Shown here: positions 6,976-14,710 of the stretch, in pieces
How positions within the stretch are numbered: position 1 is the first letter of the stretch
Layout: each line of letters starts with the position of its first letter
Source: an uncultured Clostridia bacterium
GTDB taxonomy: Bacteria; Bacillota; Clostridia; Oscillospirales; Ruminococcaceae
Length of the DNA stretch: 20,757 nucleotides
Direction of reading: 5' to 3'
NCBI GenBank assembly: GCA_937893735.1
Contig: CALBGD010000172.1
Span: 1 to 20,757 of the forward strand
Program-made: the position numbers and the translations under genes
Notes under the pieces: model-generated
Seen by the model: only the letters and a program-made list of their open reading frames with translations
Told to the model about the DNA's origin: nothing
The model's database searches: none

Positions 6976-7088
6976 TATGTATTACCTCCAAGGTTTTGTT
7001 TTACACTGGAGCCACGCTCCGTTTTCCATGTTTATAACATCACAAGGGCGCACAAGTCTGTCCGCCCTCGTAAGTTATTTTGAGCCGA

Positions 7089-9122
7089 TCAGAAGCCCTC
7101 CGGATCTATGTACTCGTCCGTTGCGCTGTCCTCCGGAATATAGATATGATAGTTTGTCTTGCCATTCTTCTTTACGAAGTACATTGCCGTATCCGCGAAG
7201 GAAAGCAGTTCGTTGACGTCCTCAGTGTGGTCGGGGCAGAAAGCAACGCCGATACTTGCCTTTACGTCAATGTGCATGGAACCGTCTGCGGTGTCATAGC
7301 CTGAATACAGCTCGTTGATGATATCCATTGAGATGTTCTCGATGTTGTCGATATCCTCCTGATTGGTGAAGCATAGTACGAACTCATCGCCGCCGAAGCG
7401 TCCTGCGAATCCGCCCCTGTCGTCGACCTTCTTGCGGATAGTGTCAGCCACGAATCTGATTACCTCATCGCCGACAGTATGACCGTAGCGGTCGTTGATA
7501 AACTTGAAGTCGTCTACATCAATGAAGAGTACCGCAACGCGCTTTGTACCGCGGCGTTCCACCTCGGAAGTGAGGTTTCTGATGAATGTGTTTCTGTTAT
7601 AAAGCTGTGACAGGAAGTCGTAGCTTGCACGCTCGGAAAGCTGAAGCTCCAGCTTCTTTTCGTTGTCGATATCCGTCATGACGCCGATAACTCTCAGCGG
7701 CTCGCCGAGACGGTCGGTCACGCAGTTCGCACGGAGGGATACCCAGATGACCGCGCCGCTCTTGGTGCGGAGCTGATACTCAGCGCTGTAACCATTCTTA
7801 TTCTTAAGGAGCTGATTGATGTCGCGCTTGTACTTTTCGGCGTCCTCTGGCTCCATCAGGGAGTCTATGAACTTGCCGTTTGAGAGGGTGGCCTCCTCAG
7901 TGTTGATATCGAATTTCGCCAGCATATTTGGCGAAGCGTACATTCTTTCCTTGTGGAAATCCCACTCGAAAAGCATATTGTCAGACAGCTCCGCAATGGT
8001 GCGGTGGCGCTCCTCGCTGAGGAATACCTCGTCCAGCAGGTCGTTGAAGGAGGTCTGTATCTGACCGAGCTCGCTCTTTCTGTTGGTGATCTTGAAGCGG
8101 ATATCCGTAGCGCCCTCTGCGTCGGAGATCTCCGTCATGGTCTTAAGCATTCCGTTCATATTGCCGAGGAATCTGCCGATAACGACCAGCGAGCATACCG
8201 AGAATACGACCGCGCCAGCCGCAACGACTACCCAGCCGAGGAGGTTTGTGGTCATGGAGAAGCTGCCGAACGCGCCGTTTTCAGCAACGCCAGCCCATCT
8301 CCAGTTCATTATGCTCTTGTCGATAAGGCCGAGGTAATATGTATATCCGCCTGCGGTTTCGCTTACGGACTTGATATCGGTGCTGTTCTTGAGGTCGCTG
8401 TAACCGCTGTTGCTGGTGTCGAAGAACTGCGACATACTCGTGTTGAGCGCATTGCCGCTGAAATCTCTGCTGATCTGACCGTTTCCGGTAAAGTTGATTG
8501 CAACGCCGTTCTTGTCAACCAGCATGAAGTGACCGCCGGAAAGGCCGTCGAATCTGCCGTTAAGGGTGTTCATCAGACCGCTTCCCTCGCCTGCCGAAAC
8601 GATGGCAACAACATAGCCGGCTTCGCCAGTAGCAGTCTCGGAGGGGATAGCGTCGGCAACGAAAATAGCGTCGCCGTAGCTGGTCCAGGTGAGCATCTCG
8701 GAAACAGAGGGCATATTTATAACGCCCTGGTCGTTCATCGGGAGGTTCTCAAAGACGCCGCCCGCGGTGCCGTTAACTGCCTCGATAACGGTGCCGCCCG
8801 CGTCGAGTATCATCATATCAAGGAAGTCAGGGTTTGCACTTACTGTTGCAGCAAGCATTCCGGAGGCGCTGCCCATTCCATAAGCGGAATCAATGGCAGT
8901 CTCGCTCTTTGCAGCCGCCTTGACTACTGTGAGGTAGCCGTTAAAAAGCTGCTTTACAGCCGCAGATTTGGACTCTGAAACACGCTGGAGCGTGTTCTCC
9001 TTGACGGATCTTTCATAGCCCATGATGGAAAATGATCCGATCGCACCGACAATCACTGCAGGTATGATAGAAAATACCAGCATGATCACTGTTAGGACGA
9101 TCTTTAGCTTGAAGTTGCCCAT
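7089..9122 (-). CDS. Membrane-bound Cache-PAS-GGDEF diguanylate cyclase
   Basis: A 677-residue predicted diguanylate cyclase making c-di-GMP from two GTP. Order: transmembrane helix about 8-28, a large extracellular Cache-type sensor (about 35-285), a second helix about 293-317, a HAMP-like linker to about 365, a PAS domain (about 375-485, LFEWDFHKERMYASPNML), and a GGDEF domain (about 500-660). The active site reads FAGRFGGDEFVL with GGDEF at 577-581 intact, and FIDVDDFKFIND supplies metal ligands. The inhibitory I-site RxxD expected at 568-571 reads DRGG, so canonical product inhibition appears absent. ATG 9122 follows AGGGGGA at about 10 nt. It sits 28 nt after the PilZ gene and upstream of parA. 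The extracellular signal is unknown. Confidence 0.93.
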   Translation of the reverse strand: MGNFKLKIVLTVIMLVFSIIPAVIVGAIGSFSIMGYERSVKENTLQRVSESKSAAVKQLFNGYLTVVKAAAKSETAIDSAYGMGSASGMLAATVSANPDFLDMMILDAGGTVIEAVNGTAGGVFENLPMNDQGVINMPSVSEMLTWTSYGDAIFVADAIPSETATGEAGYVVAIVSAGEGSGLMNTLNGRFDGLSGGHFMLVDKNGVAINFTGNGQISRDFSGNALNTSMSQFFDTSNSGYSDLKNSTDIKSVSETAGGYTYYLGLIDKSIMNWRWAGVAENGAFGSFSMTTNLLGWVVVAAGAVVFSVCSLVVIGRFLGNMNGMLKTMTEISDAEGATDIRFKITNRKSELGQIQTSFNDLLDEVFLSEERHRTIAELSDNMLFEWDFHKERMYASPNMLAKFDINTEEATLSNGKFIDSLMEPEDAEKYKRDINQLLKNKNGYSAEYQLRTKSGAVIWVSLRANCVTDRLGEPLRVIGVMTDIDNEKKLELQLSERASYDFLSQLYNRNTFIRNLTSEVERRGTKRVAVLFIDVDDFKFINDRYGHTVGDEVIRFVADTIRKKVDDRGGFAGRFGGDEFVLCFTNQEDIDNIENISMDIINELYSGYDTADGSMHIDVKASIGVAFCPDHTEDVNELLSFADTAMYFVKKNGKTNYHIYIPEDSATDEYIDPEGF

Positions 9123-9150
9123 ACTGTCTTTATCCCCCTGAATTAGTTAT

Positions 9151-9837
9151 TTATATATCTTCATCCTCATCGTCGTCGTTCAATTTTGCACGCTGGAGAA
9201 GCTGCTGCTGGTTTATGTACCTTCCGATGGCGTCCTCCTGTGCGGCGGTGAGATTTTCGAATGCACAGCCATAGCCGAGAACTTCGTCCCCGTTCTTCTG
9301 CACCCTGAGGATACGAGCCATGGTGTTGAGCTTGTATTCGTCCATAAGTTCGATCTCAACGCACACGCAGTCGTCCACTGCAAAGCCGAAATCGCATTTC
9401 ATGAATATTCCGCCGACATTTATATCCTGAATGGATATTTCCGGCGGTACCTCAAATCTTATGGCTTCCTCGTCGCGCACGACGAAAAGCGCCCTGCCCG
9501 AAAGTTCGACCTTTATCTTGAAATATCTCCTGCGCTCCTCAAGAATGCCGTTCTGGTCCGCCTTCAGCAGTGTTATGTTCATCTGGCGGTTGTGTGACAT
9601 CACGACATCTCCGGCGTACTTAATGCGTTCGCCGGCCTTTAAGTATGTGATGACCGTTACCCTGGTCCCGCGGTCAAGCTCGGGCATTCCCTTGCCCTTT
9701 ATGATGAGAATGCTCTCATCGCTGCTGTCTATGTTGTTCGGGAAAACAAAACCTCTCTCCGAGGACAGAACCTGGGAGCCATCCTGGGCGAGAACGTCTA
9801 TTTTCACTATTTTATTTCCAAAAAGCAATAGCACCAA
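9151..9837 (-). CDS. PilZ-domain c-di-GMP receptor, YcgR-like
   Basis: A 228-residue protein with an N-terminal YcgR-type barrel (about 8-95, including GTRVTVITYLKAGERIKYAG) and a C-terminal PilZ domain (about 98-210). The c-di-GMP signature is visible as ERRRYFKI at 101-108 and DINVGG at 138-143, in which Asn replaces the usual Ser of the D/NxSxxG motif. The tail (NDDDEDEDI) is very acidic. Such proteins relay c-di-GMP to motility or surface machinery; no flagellar or pilus gene is in this window. The first possible start is TTG 9837; GTG at 9834 and TTG at 9828 follow the same AAAGAGGA site, and the third has the most normal spacing. It is first in the four-gene unit. Confidence 0.88.
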   Translation of the reverse strand: MVLLLFGNKIVKIDVLAQDGSQVLSSERGFVFPNNIDSSDESILIIKGKGMPELDRGTRVTVITYLKAGERIKYAGDVVMSHNRQMNITLLKADQNGILEERRRYFKIKVELSGRALFVVRDEEAIRFEVPPEISIQDINVGGIFMKCDFGFAVDDCVCVEIELMDEYKLNTMARILRVQKNGDEVLGYGCAFENLTAAQEDAIGRYINQQQLLQRAKLNDDDEDEDI

Positions 9838-9963
9838 TCCTCTTTATACTTGATATTCTGGCACAGAGAACCATGCTGAGCAGTTAAAAGCCGAAATGAA
9901 GATCCGCTGATAAAACGTTTACTCAAACAAATGAACAGAATACGTCAGAATACTCTTGTTTAT

Positions 9964-9993
9964 ATTATACAATAAAAGCTGCAAATAAATCAA
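9964..9993 (-). promoter_or_regulatory. Probable promoter of the PilZ-GGDEF-ParA-ComFB unit
   Basis: Minus strand: TTGATT (9993-9988), 18-nt spacer, TATAAT (9969-9964). The leader would be about 120 nt. Two direct copies of CAGAATAC on the plus strand (9936-9943 and 9946-9953), exactly 10 bp apart, lie just downstream of the predicted start. I see no c-di-GMP riboswitch core in the leader. The rest of the 231-nt gap is AT-rich and holds no gene I can support. Confidence 0.6.
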
Positions 9994-10068
9994 GGCATAA
10001 CGTGAATTTTCTAATAATTGAACAAATTTTTTTTATTTTTTTGGGTAACATAACAAACCGCTGTTATT

Positions 10069-10797
10069 TCATGCCTTTTTTGTCTTGATTTTAAATCGCC
10101 TGCCTATTCCCCTTGCGAGCCTGTCGCGGAGCTGCATGGGCGTTCCGCAGAGGAACTGCGTCTTGTCGCAGATTATGGTATCCGGGATATCGTCCGACTT
10201 CTCCGCCGGGAAGATATAGAAGCTGTGGCTGCATTCATAAGCGGAAGCCACCTTTTCGTATGGGAGCACGACCGTCTTTGCGTTGACGTCATGCACCGCC
10301 CCGGAAGCCCGCGCGGACATTTCCTCACGCTCCGGGGGACGGTAGCCGTCTGCCTCTGCGTTATCCGGGGAGCTTATCGTGAGTACTATCTCCTTATCGC
10401 CAGTGAAATCCGCGTTTATCACCCTGCCGAAGCTGTCCTCCAGCCTATCTGCGCGGCGGTTGAAATATTGTATGCGCATATTGTGCGGAAGCGTGGCGCA
10501 TATCAGGAACAGCACGCCGAATATCGCAGTGAGCACCCACTCGCTGCACCATATGGCCGCCGCCATCAGCAGGAACTGCACCGCCGCCGCATAATAGCAC
10601 GCAGTCTGGAGCGGTCTCACCTTCAGCAGATACATGAAATCTGAAAAGGAGCGTATTCTTGCCATGGTGCATTCAGTCTCACAGACCAGCCTGCCATCGT
10701 CGGACGGGTTGTTCTCTGCGTTGAATTCCTCGAACATACGCGTAAGCTTTGCTTCTGTGGATTCAAGTATTTCTTCCTGTCTTTTGCTCTTGAACAT
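10069..10797 (-). CDS. YcxB-like membrane protein
   Basis: A 242-residue protein with a cytoplasmic N-terminus (about 60 residues), two adjacent transmembrane helices (about 64-83 and 86-104), and a C-terminal soluble domain. The latter contains LPYEKVASAYECSHSFYIF and ends in a basic tail. This two-helix hairpin followed by a PYxxVxxxYE...FYIF domain is the layout of the YcxB-like family, whose function is unknown. ATG 10797 is preceded by AAAGGA at 6 nt. It has its own promoter and is transcribed away from the pseudokinase gene. No terminator is evident between it and the PilZ gene, so readthrough into that unit is possible. Confidence 0.72.
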   Translation of the reverse strand: MFKSKRQEEILESTEAKLTRMFEEFNAENNPSDDGRLVCETECTMARIRSFSDFMYLLKVRPLQTACYYAAAVQFLLMAAAIWCSEWVLTAIFGVLFLICATLPHNMRIQYFNRRADRLEDSFGRVINADFTGDKEIVLTISSPDNAEADGYRPPEREEMSARASGAVHDVNAKTVVLPYEKVASAYECSHSFYIFPAEKSDDIPDTIICDKTQFLCGTPMQLRDRLARGIGRRFKIKTKKA

Positions 10798-10836
10798 ATC
10801 TTATCCTTTCGCGGGAAATCGTCATCGTATATTCAT

Positions 10837-10865
10837 AGTATATCACATCTCCAGGAAAAATTCAA
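10837..10865 (-). promoter_or_regulatory. Promoter of the YcxB-like gene
   Basis: Minus strand: TTGAAT (10865-10860), 17-nt spacer, TATACT (10842-10837), giving a leader of about 35 nt before the ATG at 10797. Confidence 0.78.
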
Positions 10866-10897
10866 TGTATTTTATATGAAATGCCAAAAGAGCCTCT

Positions 10898-10951
10898 GTC
10901 ATATTGCACGACCGGAACCGCGGGTTCCGGGGAGTATTCCGGCATTATGAC
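10898..10951. repeat. Two-tier palindrome in the divergent promoter region
   Basis: An outer inverted repeat of GTCATATTGC (10898-10907) and GCATTATGAC (10942-10951), matching at 9 of 10 positions, encloses a perfect inner hairpin, CCGGAACC-GCG-GGTTCCGG (10912-10930). There is no T-run and no gene ends here, so it is not an ordinary terminator. It lies upstream of both -35 elements in the 320-nt gap between two divergent genes. The rest of that gap holds only the two promoters and leaders. Confidence 0.65.
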
Positions 10952-11012
10952 GGCTAATTATTACAAAACGGATACAATTTTCCCCGAAAGCATTACAATA
11001 ACCGCAAAACTG

Positions 11013-11041
11013 TTGACAATCCACCCCATTTGGAGTATATT
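11013..11041 (+). promoter_or_regulatory. Promoter of the pseudokinase-led gene series
   Basis: Plus strand: TTGACA (11013-11018), 17-nt spacer, TATATT (11036-11041). A leader of about 70 nt leads to AGGAG and the ATG at 11118. Confidence 0.85.
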
Positions 11042-11117
11042 ATTATAGTGAAGATCTGTGTAATCATACACAGTTGAGTAAACATATCATACAAAGAACA
11101 ATTTAGGAGAACAGCCA

Positions 11118-12851
11118 ATGATCAAAGAAACATCACTGTGCATGGGCTGCATGAACGACAAGACCTACGAAGGGCCATGCAAGCTGTGCGGATACAGCGA
11201 CAGCACGCCCTGCATACCCACATACCTCACCCCCAAGACATTTCTGGCGGAGCGCTACATCGTCGGAAAGGTGATAAGCTACAACGGCGAGGGCGCAGTA
11301 TACATCGGCTACGACACGGCGGCAGGCGCCAAGGTCACGATAAAGGAATTCATGCCGGATACCCTCTGCTCCCGCAAAAAGGGCGAGACCGAGGTCACCG
11401 TTGACCCCTCTGCGGCGGCGCTGTACAAGACCTATCTTTCCGAGTTCATCGACCTTAACCGCACCCTGATGAAGCTGCGCGGTATATCCCATATCCAGAC
11501 CGTTCTGGACGTATTTTACGAGAACAACACAGCCTACGCCGTATTCGAGTACATCAACGGCATTTCCCTGAAGACATACCTCGCGAATTCCTCCGGTGAG
11601 ATCCCGTGGGAGCAGGCAAAGGAGCTGTTTTCACCGTTCTTTACAACGCTGAGCCTTGTGCACTCCGCAAACATAATCCACCGTGGAATTTCGCCCTCCA
11701 CTATCTTTGTCACCGACAAGATGGAGCTGAAGCTCACTGGATTCGCCATATGCGCCGCCCGCACCACCGGCACCGAGATACCCTGCGAGATGTTTGCAGG
11801 ATTCGCCGCTCCAGAGCAGTACATGAACGAAATAAACGGCACATGGACTGACGTTTACGGAGTTGCCGCAGTGCTCTACCGCTGCCTTACCGGCTGCACC
11901 CCCACCGAGGCGATAGCCCGCAGCGGCGGCAGCCTGATGGAACCCATGATGATAAACCGCAACGTCCCTGCGAATATCTCAGCCGTGATAATGGAGGGTC
12001 TGAAGCTCTCCCCGGACGAGCGTATCCGCACCGTGACCGAGTTCGTTGACCGGCTCTTCAGCCAGCCCCGCCCTGCGGAAAGCACCCCCGCTGAAAGACA
12101 GAAGCTCACCCGCCGCGAGCAGAAGCAGCGCAAGGAGCGCGCCAAGACGATAGCCGTGCTCGTCATCGCCGGAATAGTTGTCGCAGCGTTCGTTGTGACC
12201 TTCGTGCTGACGCTTAACGGAACATTCTCCGGAGCAAACAGCTCCAGCCAGCCGGAGACCTCAGAGGTCACGGCAGAAGCGCTGACCTCTGAGCCGGAGC
12301 AGACCGAGCCTGCCGACACCACGTCCCAGCAGAGCCAGCCGCAGGAACCCGAGGCTGAAACGTTCCTCATGCCGGATTTCTCCGAGAGAAGCTACGACTA
12401 TGAGGTCGAGAGATACAGCGGCACGTTCACATTCGTGCCGACCTACGAGTATTCCGACAGATACGCCAGCGGCATGATGTTCGACCAGAGCATCGAAGCC
12501 GGAAGAGAGGTCACCTCCGGAATGACCGTAGCGGTCAAGGTAAGCAAGGGACCCAGCAAGGTTGCCCTGCCCGACTACACCGGAAAGACCCCGGACAAGT
12601 ACATCAGCGACCTGAACAAGCTCAACATAAAGTACTCCGTAAAGACGGAGCGCTCCAACGCCGCCGAGGACGGACAGGTATTCAAATGCAGCGTTGAGAT
12701 AGGCGACCTTGTTGACGTTGAAAACGGTCAGGAAGTCGTGGTATACTGCGCCGAGAACTATCCTCCCACAGTCGAGGAGAACGACGGAACCGTTGAGCCG
12801 TGGGGAACCAGCGAGGGTATCCCCGTAACAGACGAGATAATCGTAGAATAA
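11118..12851 (+). CDS. Zinc-ribbon pseudokinase with transmembrane helix and two PASTA domains
   Basis: A 577-residue single-pass membrane protein. A short zinc ribbon (Cys8, Cys11, Cys21, Cys24) is followed by a kinase-fold domain (about 42-313), a basic linker, a transmembrane helix (about 344-366), a Ser/Glu/Gln-rich stretch, and two PASTA-like repeats outside the cell (about 415-480 and 481-545). The ATP lysine (VTIK, Lys76), FAAPEQY and TWTDVYGVAAVLYRCLTG are present. The HRD motif reads HRG (188-190), the following Asn is Thr195, and DFG reads GFA (208-210), so both catalytic aspartates are gone. The helix-C glutamate and the glycine loop (SYNGEGAVY) are also altered. It is therefore predicted not to phosphorylate. 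PASTA repeats usually bind muropeptides or beta-lactams, so a wall-sensing scaffold role is plausible. ATG follows TTTAGGAGAAC. Confidence 0.9.
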   Translation: MIKETSLCMGCMNDKTYEGPCKLCGYSDSTPCIPTYLTPKTFLAERYIVGKVISYNGEGAVYIGYDTAAGAKVTIKEFMPDTLCSRKKGETEVTVDPSAAALYKTYLSEFIDLNRTLMKLRGISHIQTVLDVFYENNTAYAVFEYINGISLKTYLANSSGEIPWEQAKELFSPFFTTLSLVHSANIIHRGISPSTIFVTDKMELKLTGFAICAARTTGTEIPCEMFAGFAAPEQYMNEINGTWTDVYGVAAVLYRCLTGCTPTEAIARSGGSLMEPMMINRNVPANISAVIMEGLKLSPDERIRTVTEFVDRLFSQPRPAESTPAERQKLTRREQKQRKERAKTIAVLVIAGIVVAAFVVTFVLTLNGTFSGANSSSQPETSEVTAEALTSEPEQTEPADTTSQQSQPQEPEAETFLMPDFSERSYDYEVERYSGTFTFVPTYEYSDRYASGMMFDQSIEAGREVTSGMTVAVKVSKGPSKVALPDYTGKTPDKYISDLNKLNIKYSVKTERSNAAEDGQVFKCSVEIGDLVDVENGQEVVVYCAENYPPTVEENDGTVEPWGTSEGIPVTDEIIVE

Positions 12852-12869
12852 CGCGGAGGAGCAAACTGC

Positions 12870-14003
12870 ATGGAGCTGGATCTTGGAGAGATAAGAAAGA
12901 ATATAGACATAATAGACGATCAGCTTCTTGAGCTGTTCAAGAAGCGTATGGGGCTGACCTGCAAGGTTGCTCAGTACAAGGCGGAGCACAACATGGTCGT
13001 GTTCCAGAGCGAGCGCGAAAAGGCGATAATCGCCTCCGTGCGCGACCGCTCCCCGGAGGAGCTGAAAAGCTCCGCGGAGTTCCTGTTCACCAACATCATG
13101 GACATATCGAAGTGCGGTCAGAACAACACGATAACTCCCGCCGTGCCGATACCCCATGTTTCAGAGATAAAGCGCGACCCCAATGTTGCAGTTCAGGGCA
13201 TAGCCGGAGCCTATGGTCATGCGGCGGCGCAGAAGCTGTTCAGCGATGGCAGGATAACATTCCATGCAAGCTTCGCCGAAGTATTCGAGGCTGTGGAGCG
13301 CGGCGAAGCCGACTACGGCGTTGTGCCGGTAGAAAACAGCACCGCCGGCGAAGTCACCGCAAACATGGAGCTGCTTGAAAAAAACGGAGTCTACATCAAC
13401 CGCACCGTGACCGTACCCTGCACACACGTCCTCGCCGCAAAGCACGGCGTAAGCGAGCATGATATAAAGATACTCTTCGGGCACGAGCAGGCTATACGCC
13501 AGTGCGGAGAATACACCGCCTCCCGCCCGGAGCTCACCGTTATCCCATATGCGAACAACGCCATGGCTGCGCAGATGGTTGCGGAAAACCGCAGCAATGA
13601 GCTTGGCTGTATCTGCTCCCGGGAGTGTGCGGAGCTCCACGGTCTGGACATCGTGAATCCCGCGATAGCCGCCGACCCGAACAATGCGACAAGATTTATA
13701 TGCATCTCAAAGAATATCGAGGTCTATGACGGCGCGGATACAATTTCAGTTTCCGTTTCGCTGCCGCACATTTCCGGTTCGCTCTACCGTATGCTCACCA
13801 AATTCGCGGTGAACGAACTCGACCTCACCAAGATAACCAGCAAGCCGCTCCCGCTGGAGTTCCGCCGGGACGAGAACGAGGTGATGTTCTACCTCGAGTT
13901 CCGCGGGAACATCGACCAGCCCGTAGTGCTCCGCCTGCTGAACAACTTTGAATCCGAATATGGATATTTCCGCCTGCACGGAAACTTCCTCGCGATAAAC
14001 TGA
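12870..14003 (+). CDS. pheA: Bifunctional chorismate mutase/prephenate dehydratase (P-protein)
   Basis: Converts chorismate to prephenate and then to phenylpyruvate for phenylalanine synthesis. Order: AroQ-type chorismate mutase (about 1-85, EIRKNIDIIDDQLLELFKKR), prephenate dehydratase (about 105-282, with GAYGHAAAQ, VPVENSTAGEV and the catalytic Thr274-Arg275-Phe276), and an ACT regulatory domain (about 292-372). The phenylalanine-binding ESRP motif appears as TSKP (323-326) and GALV as SGSL, so feedback binding may differ from the E. coli enzyme. The length of 377 residues matches the fused form. ATG 12870 has GGAGGAG 8 nt upstream and lies 18 nt after the pseudokinase gene, with no terminator between. 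Confidence 0.95.
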   Translation: MELDLGEIRKNIDIIDDQLLELFKKRMGLTCKVAQYKAEHNMVVFQSEREKAIIASVRDRSPEELKSSAEFLFTNIMDISKCGQNNTITPAVPIPHVSEIKRDPNVAVQGIAGAYGHAAAQKLFSDGRITFHASFAEVFEAVERGEADYGVVPVENSTAGEVTANMELLEKNGVYINRTVTVPCTHVLAAKHGVSEHDIKILFGHEQAIRQCGEYTASRPELTVIPYANNAMAAQMVAENRSNELGCICSRECAELHGLDIVNPAIAADPNNATRFICISKNIEVYDGADTISVSVSLPHISGSLYRMLTKFAVNELDLTKITSKPLPLEFRRDENEVMFYLEFRGNIDQPVVLRLLNNFESEYGYFRLHGNFLAIN

Positions 14004-14013
14004 CGGAGGGCTT

Positions 14014-14688
14014 ATGTTTTCCGCTTTGATACTCGCAGGAGGCAGCGCCTCCAGAATGAACGGAATAAACAAGCAGCTCACTCTCCTTGACGGAGTTCCC
14101 GTTGTGATAAGAAGCGCGCTTGCATTCCAGCGCTCCGCAAAGGTCTCGGAGATGATCCTCGCAGTACCCGCCGGACAGGAGGAGCGCTACCGCAGTCTTT
14201 GTCAGGAATACGGCGTGGACAAGCTGCGCGCCGTCACCGCCGGGGGCTCCACCCGGGCGCTGTCTGTGAAAAGGGCGCTGGAGCAGGTCTCCCCGGAGTG
14301 CGGATATATAGCGATACACGACGGAGCCCGCCCGCTTATCCCAACCGAGGATATCGACCGGGTGCTCTCTGACGCGGTGGAATTCGGCGGAGCGATTGCC
14401 GCCGCTCCCGTGACGGATACGATAAAGCAGTGCTCCGGCGGATTTGTGGGCTCCACACCGGACAGAAGCGCGCTTTACGCCGCCCAGACCCCGCAGGCAT
14501 TCCGGAAGGAGCTGTACCTCTCTTGCCTTGAACGGCTGGGAAGCCGCGCGGAATCCCTCACGGACGACAGCGCCCTGCTGGAGCTGTGCGGCGAGCAGGT
14601 TCACATCCCTCCCGTGACCGCCTGCAACATGAAGATAACCCGCCCGCAGGATATCGCAATAGCCGAGGCGGTCCTGCGGCAGAAATGA
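14014..14688 (+). CDS. ispD: 2-C-methyl-D-erythritol 4-phosphate cytidylyltransferase
   Basis: Transfers CMP to methylerythritol phosphate, the third step of the non-mevalonate isoprenoid pathway, in the cytoplasm. The family motifs are all visible: LILAGGSASRMNGINKQ with Arg14 and Lys20, TAGGSTRALSV, IHDGARPLI (103-106 DGAR), TPDRSALYAAQTPQAF with Arg151, LTDDSALLE and NMKITRPQD. The length of 224 residues is typical. ATG 14014 follows GGAGGG at only about 4 nt and lies 10 nt after pheA. No ispF is next to it. The DGAR and KITRPQD motifs favour IspD over ribitol-phosphate cytidylyltransferases (TarI), which are close relatives. Confidence 0.92.
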   Translation: MFSALILAGGSASRMNGINKQLTLLDGVPVVIRSALAFQRSAKVSEMILAVPAGQEERYRSLCQEYGVDKLRAVTAGGSTRALSVKRALEQVSPECGYIAIHDGARPLIPTEDIDRVLSDAVEFGGAIAAAPVTDTIKQCSGGFVGSTPDRSALYAAQTPQAFRKELYLSCLERLGSRAESLTDDSALLELCGEQVHIPPVTACNMKITRPQDIAIAEAVLRQK

Positions 14689-14710
14689 AACGAAAGGAGC
14701 AAGCCCCCAA

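Noticed and set aside
7000..7066. Short hairpins between the GGDEF gene and parA (GGAGC/GCTCC and AGGGCG/CGCCCT)
   Set aside because: Neither is followed by a T-run on the minus strand, so they are not supported as terminators. The four genes are more likely read as one unit.
7953..8978. 341-codon open frame on the plus strand
   Set aside because: Antisense shadow of the Cache and PAS regions of the diguanylate cyclase; it arises from GC-rich wobble positions and shows no domain.
9838..9963. Possible c-di-GMP riboswitch in the leader of the PilZ-GGDEF unit
   Set aside because: I looked for GEMM-type conserved cores and saw none on the minus strand. The direct repeat is the only notable feature.
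10005..10068. TAACA/TGTTA hairpin and long T-run after the YcxB-like gene
   Set aside because: The T-run is on the plus strand (A-run in the minus transcript) and the stem is only 5 bp, so it cannot terminate the minus-strand gene. No plus-strand gene ends there.
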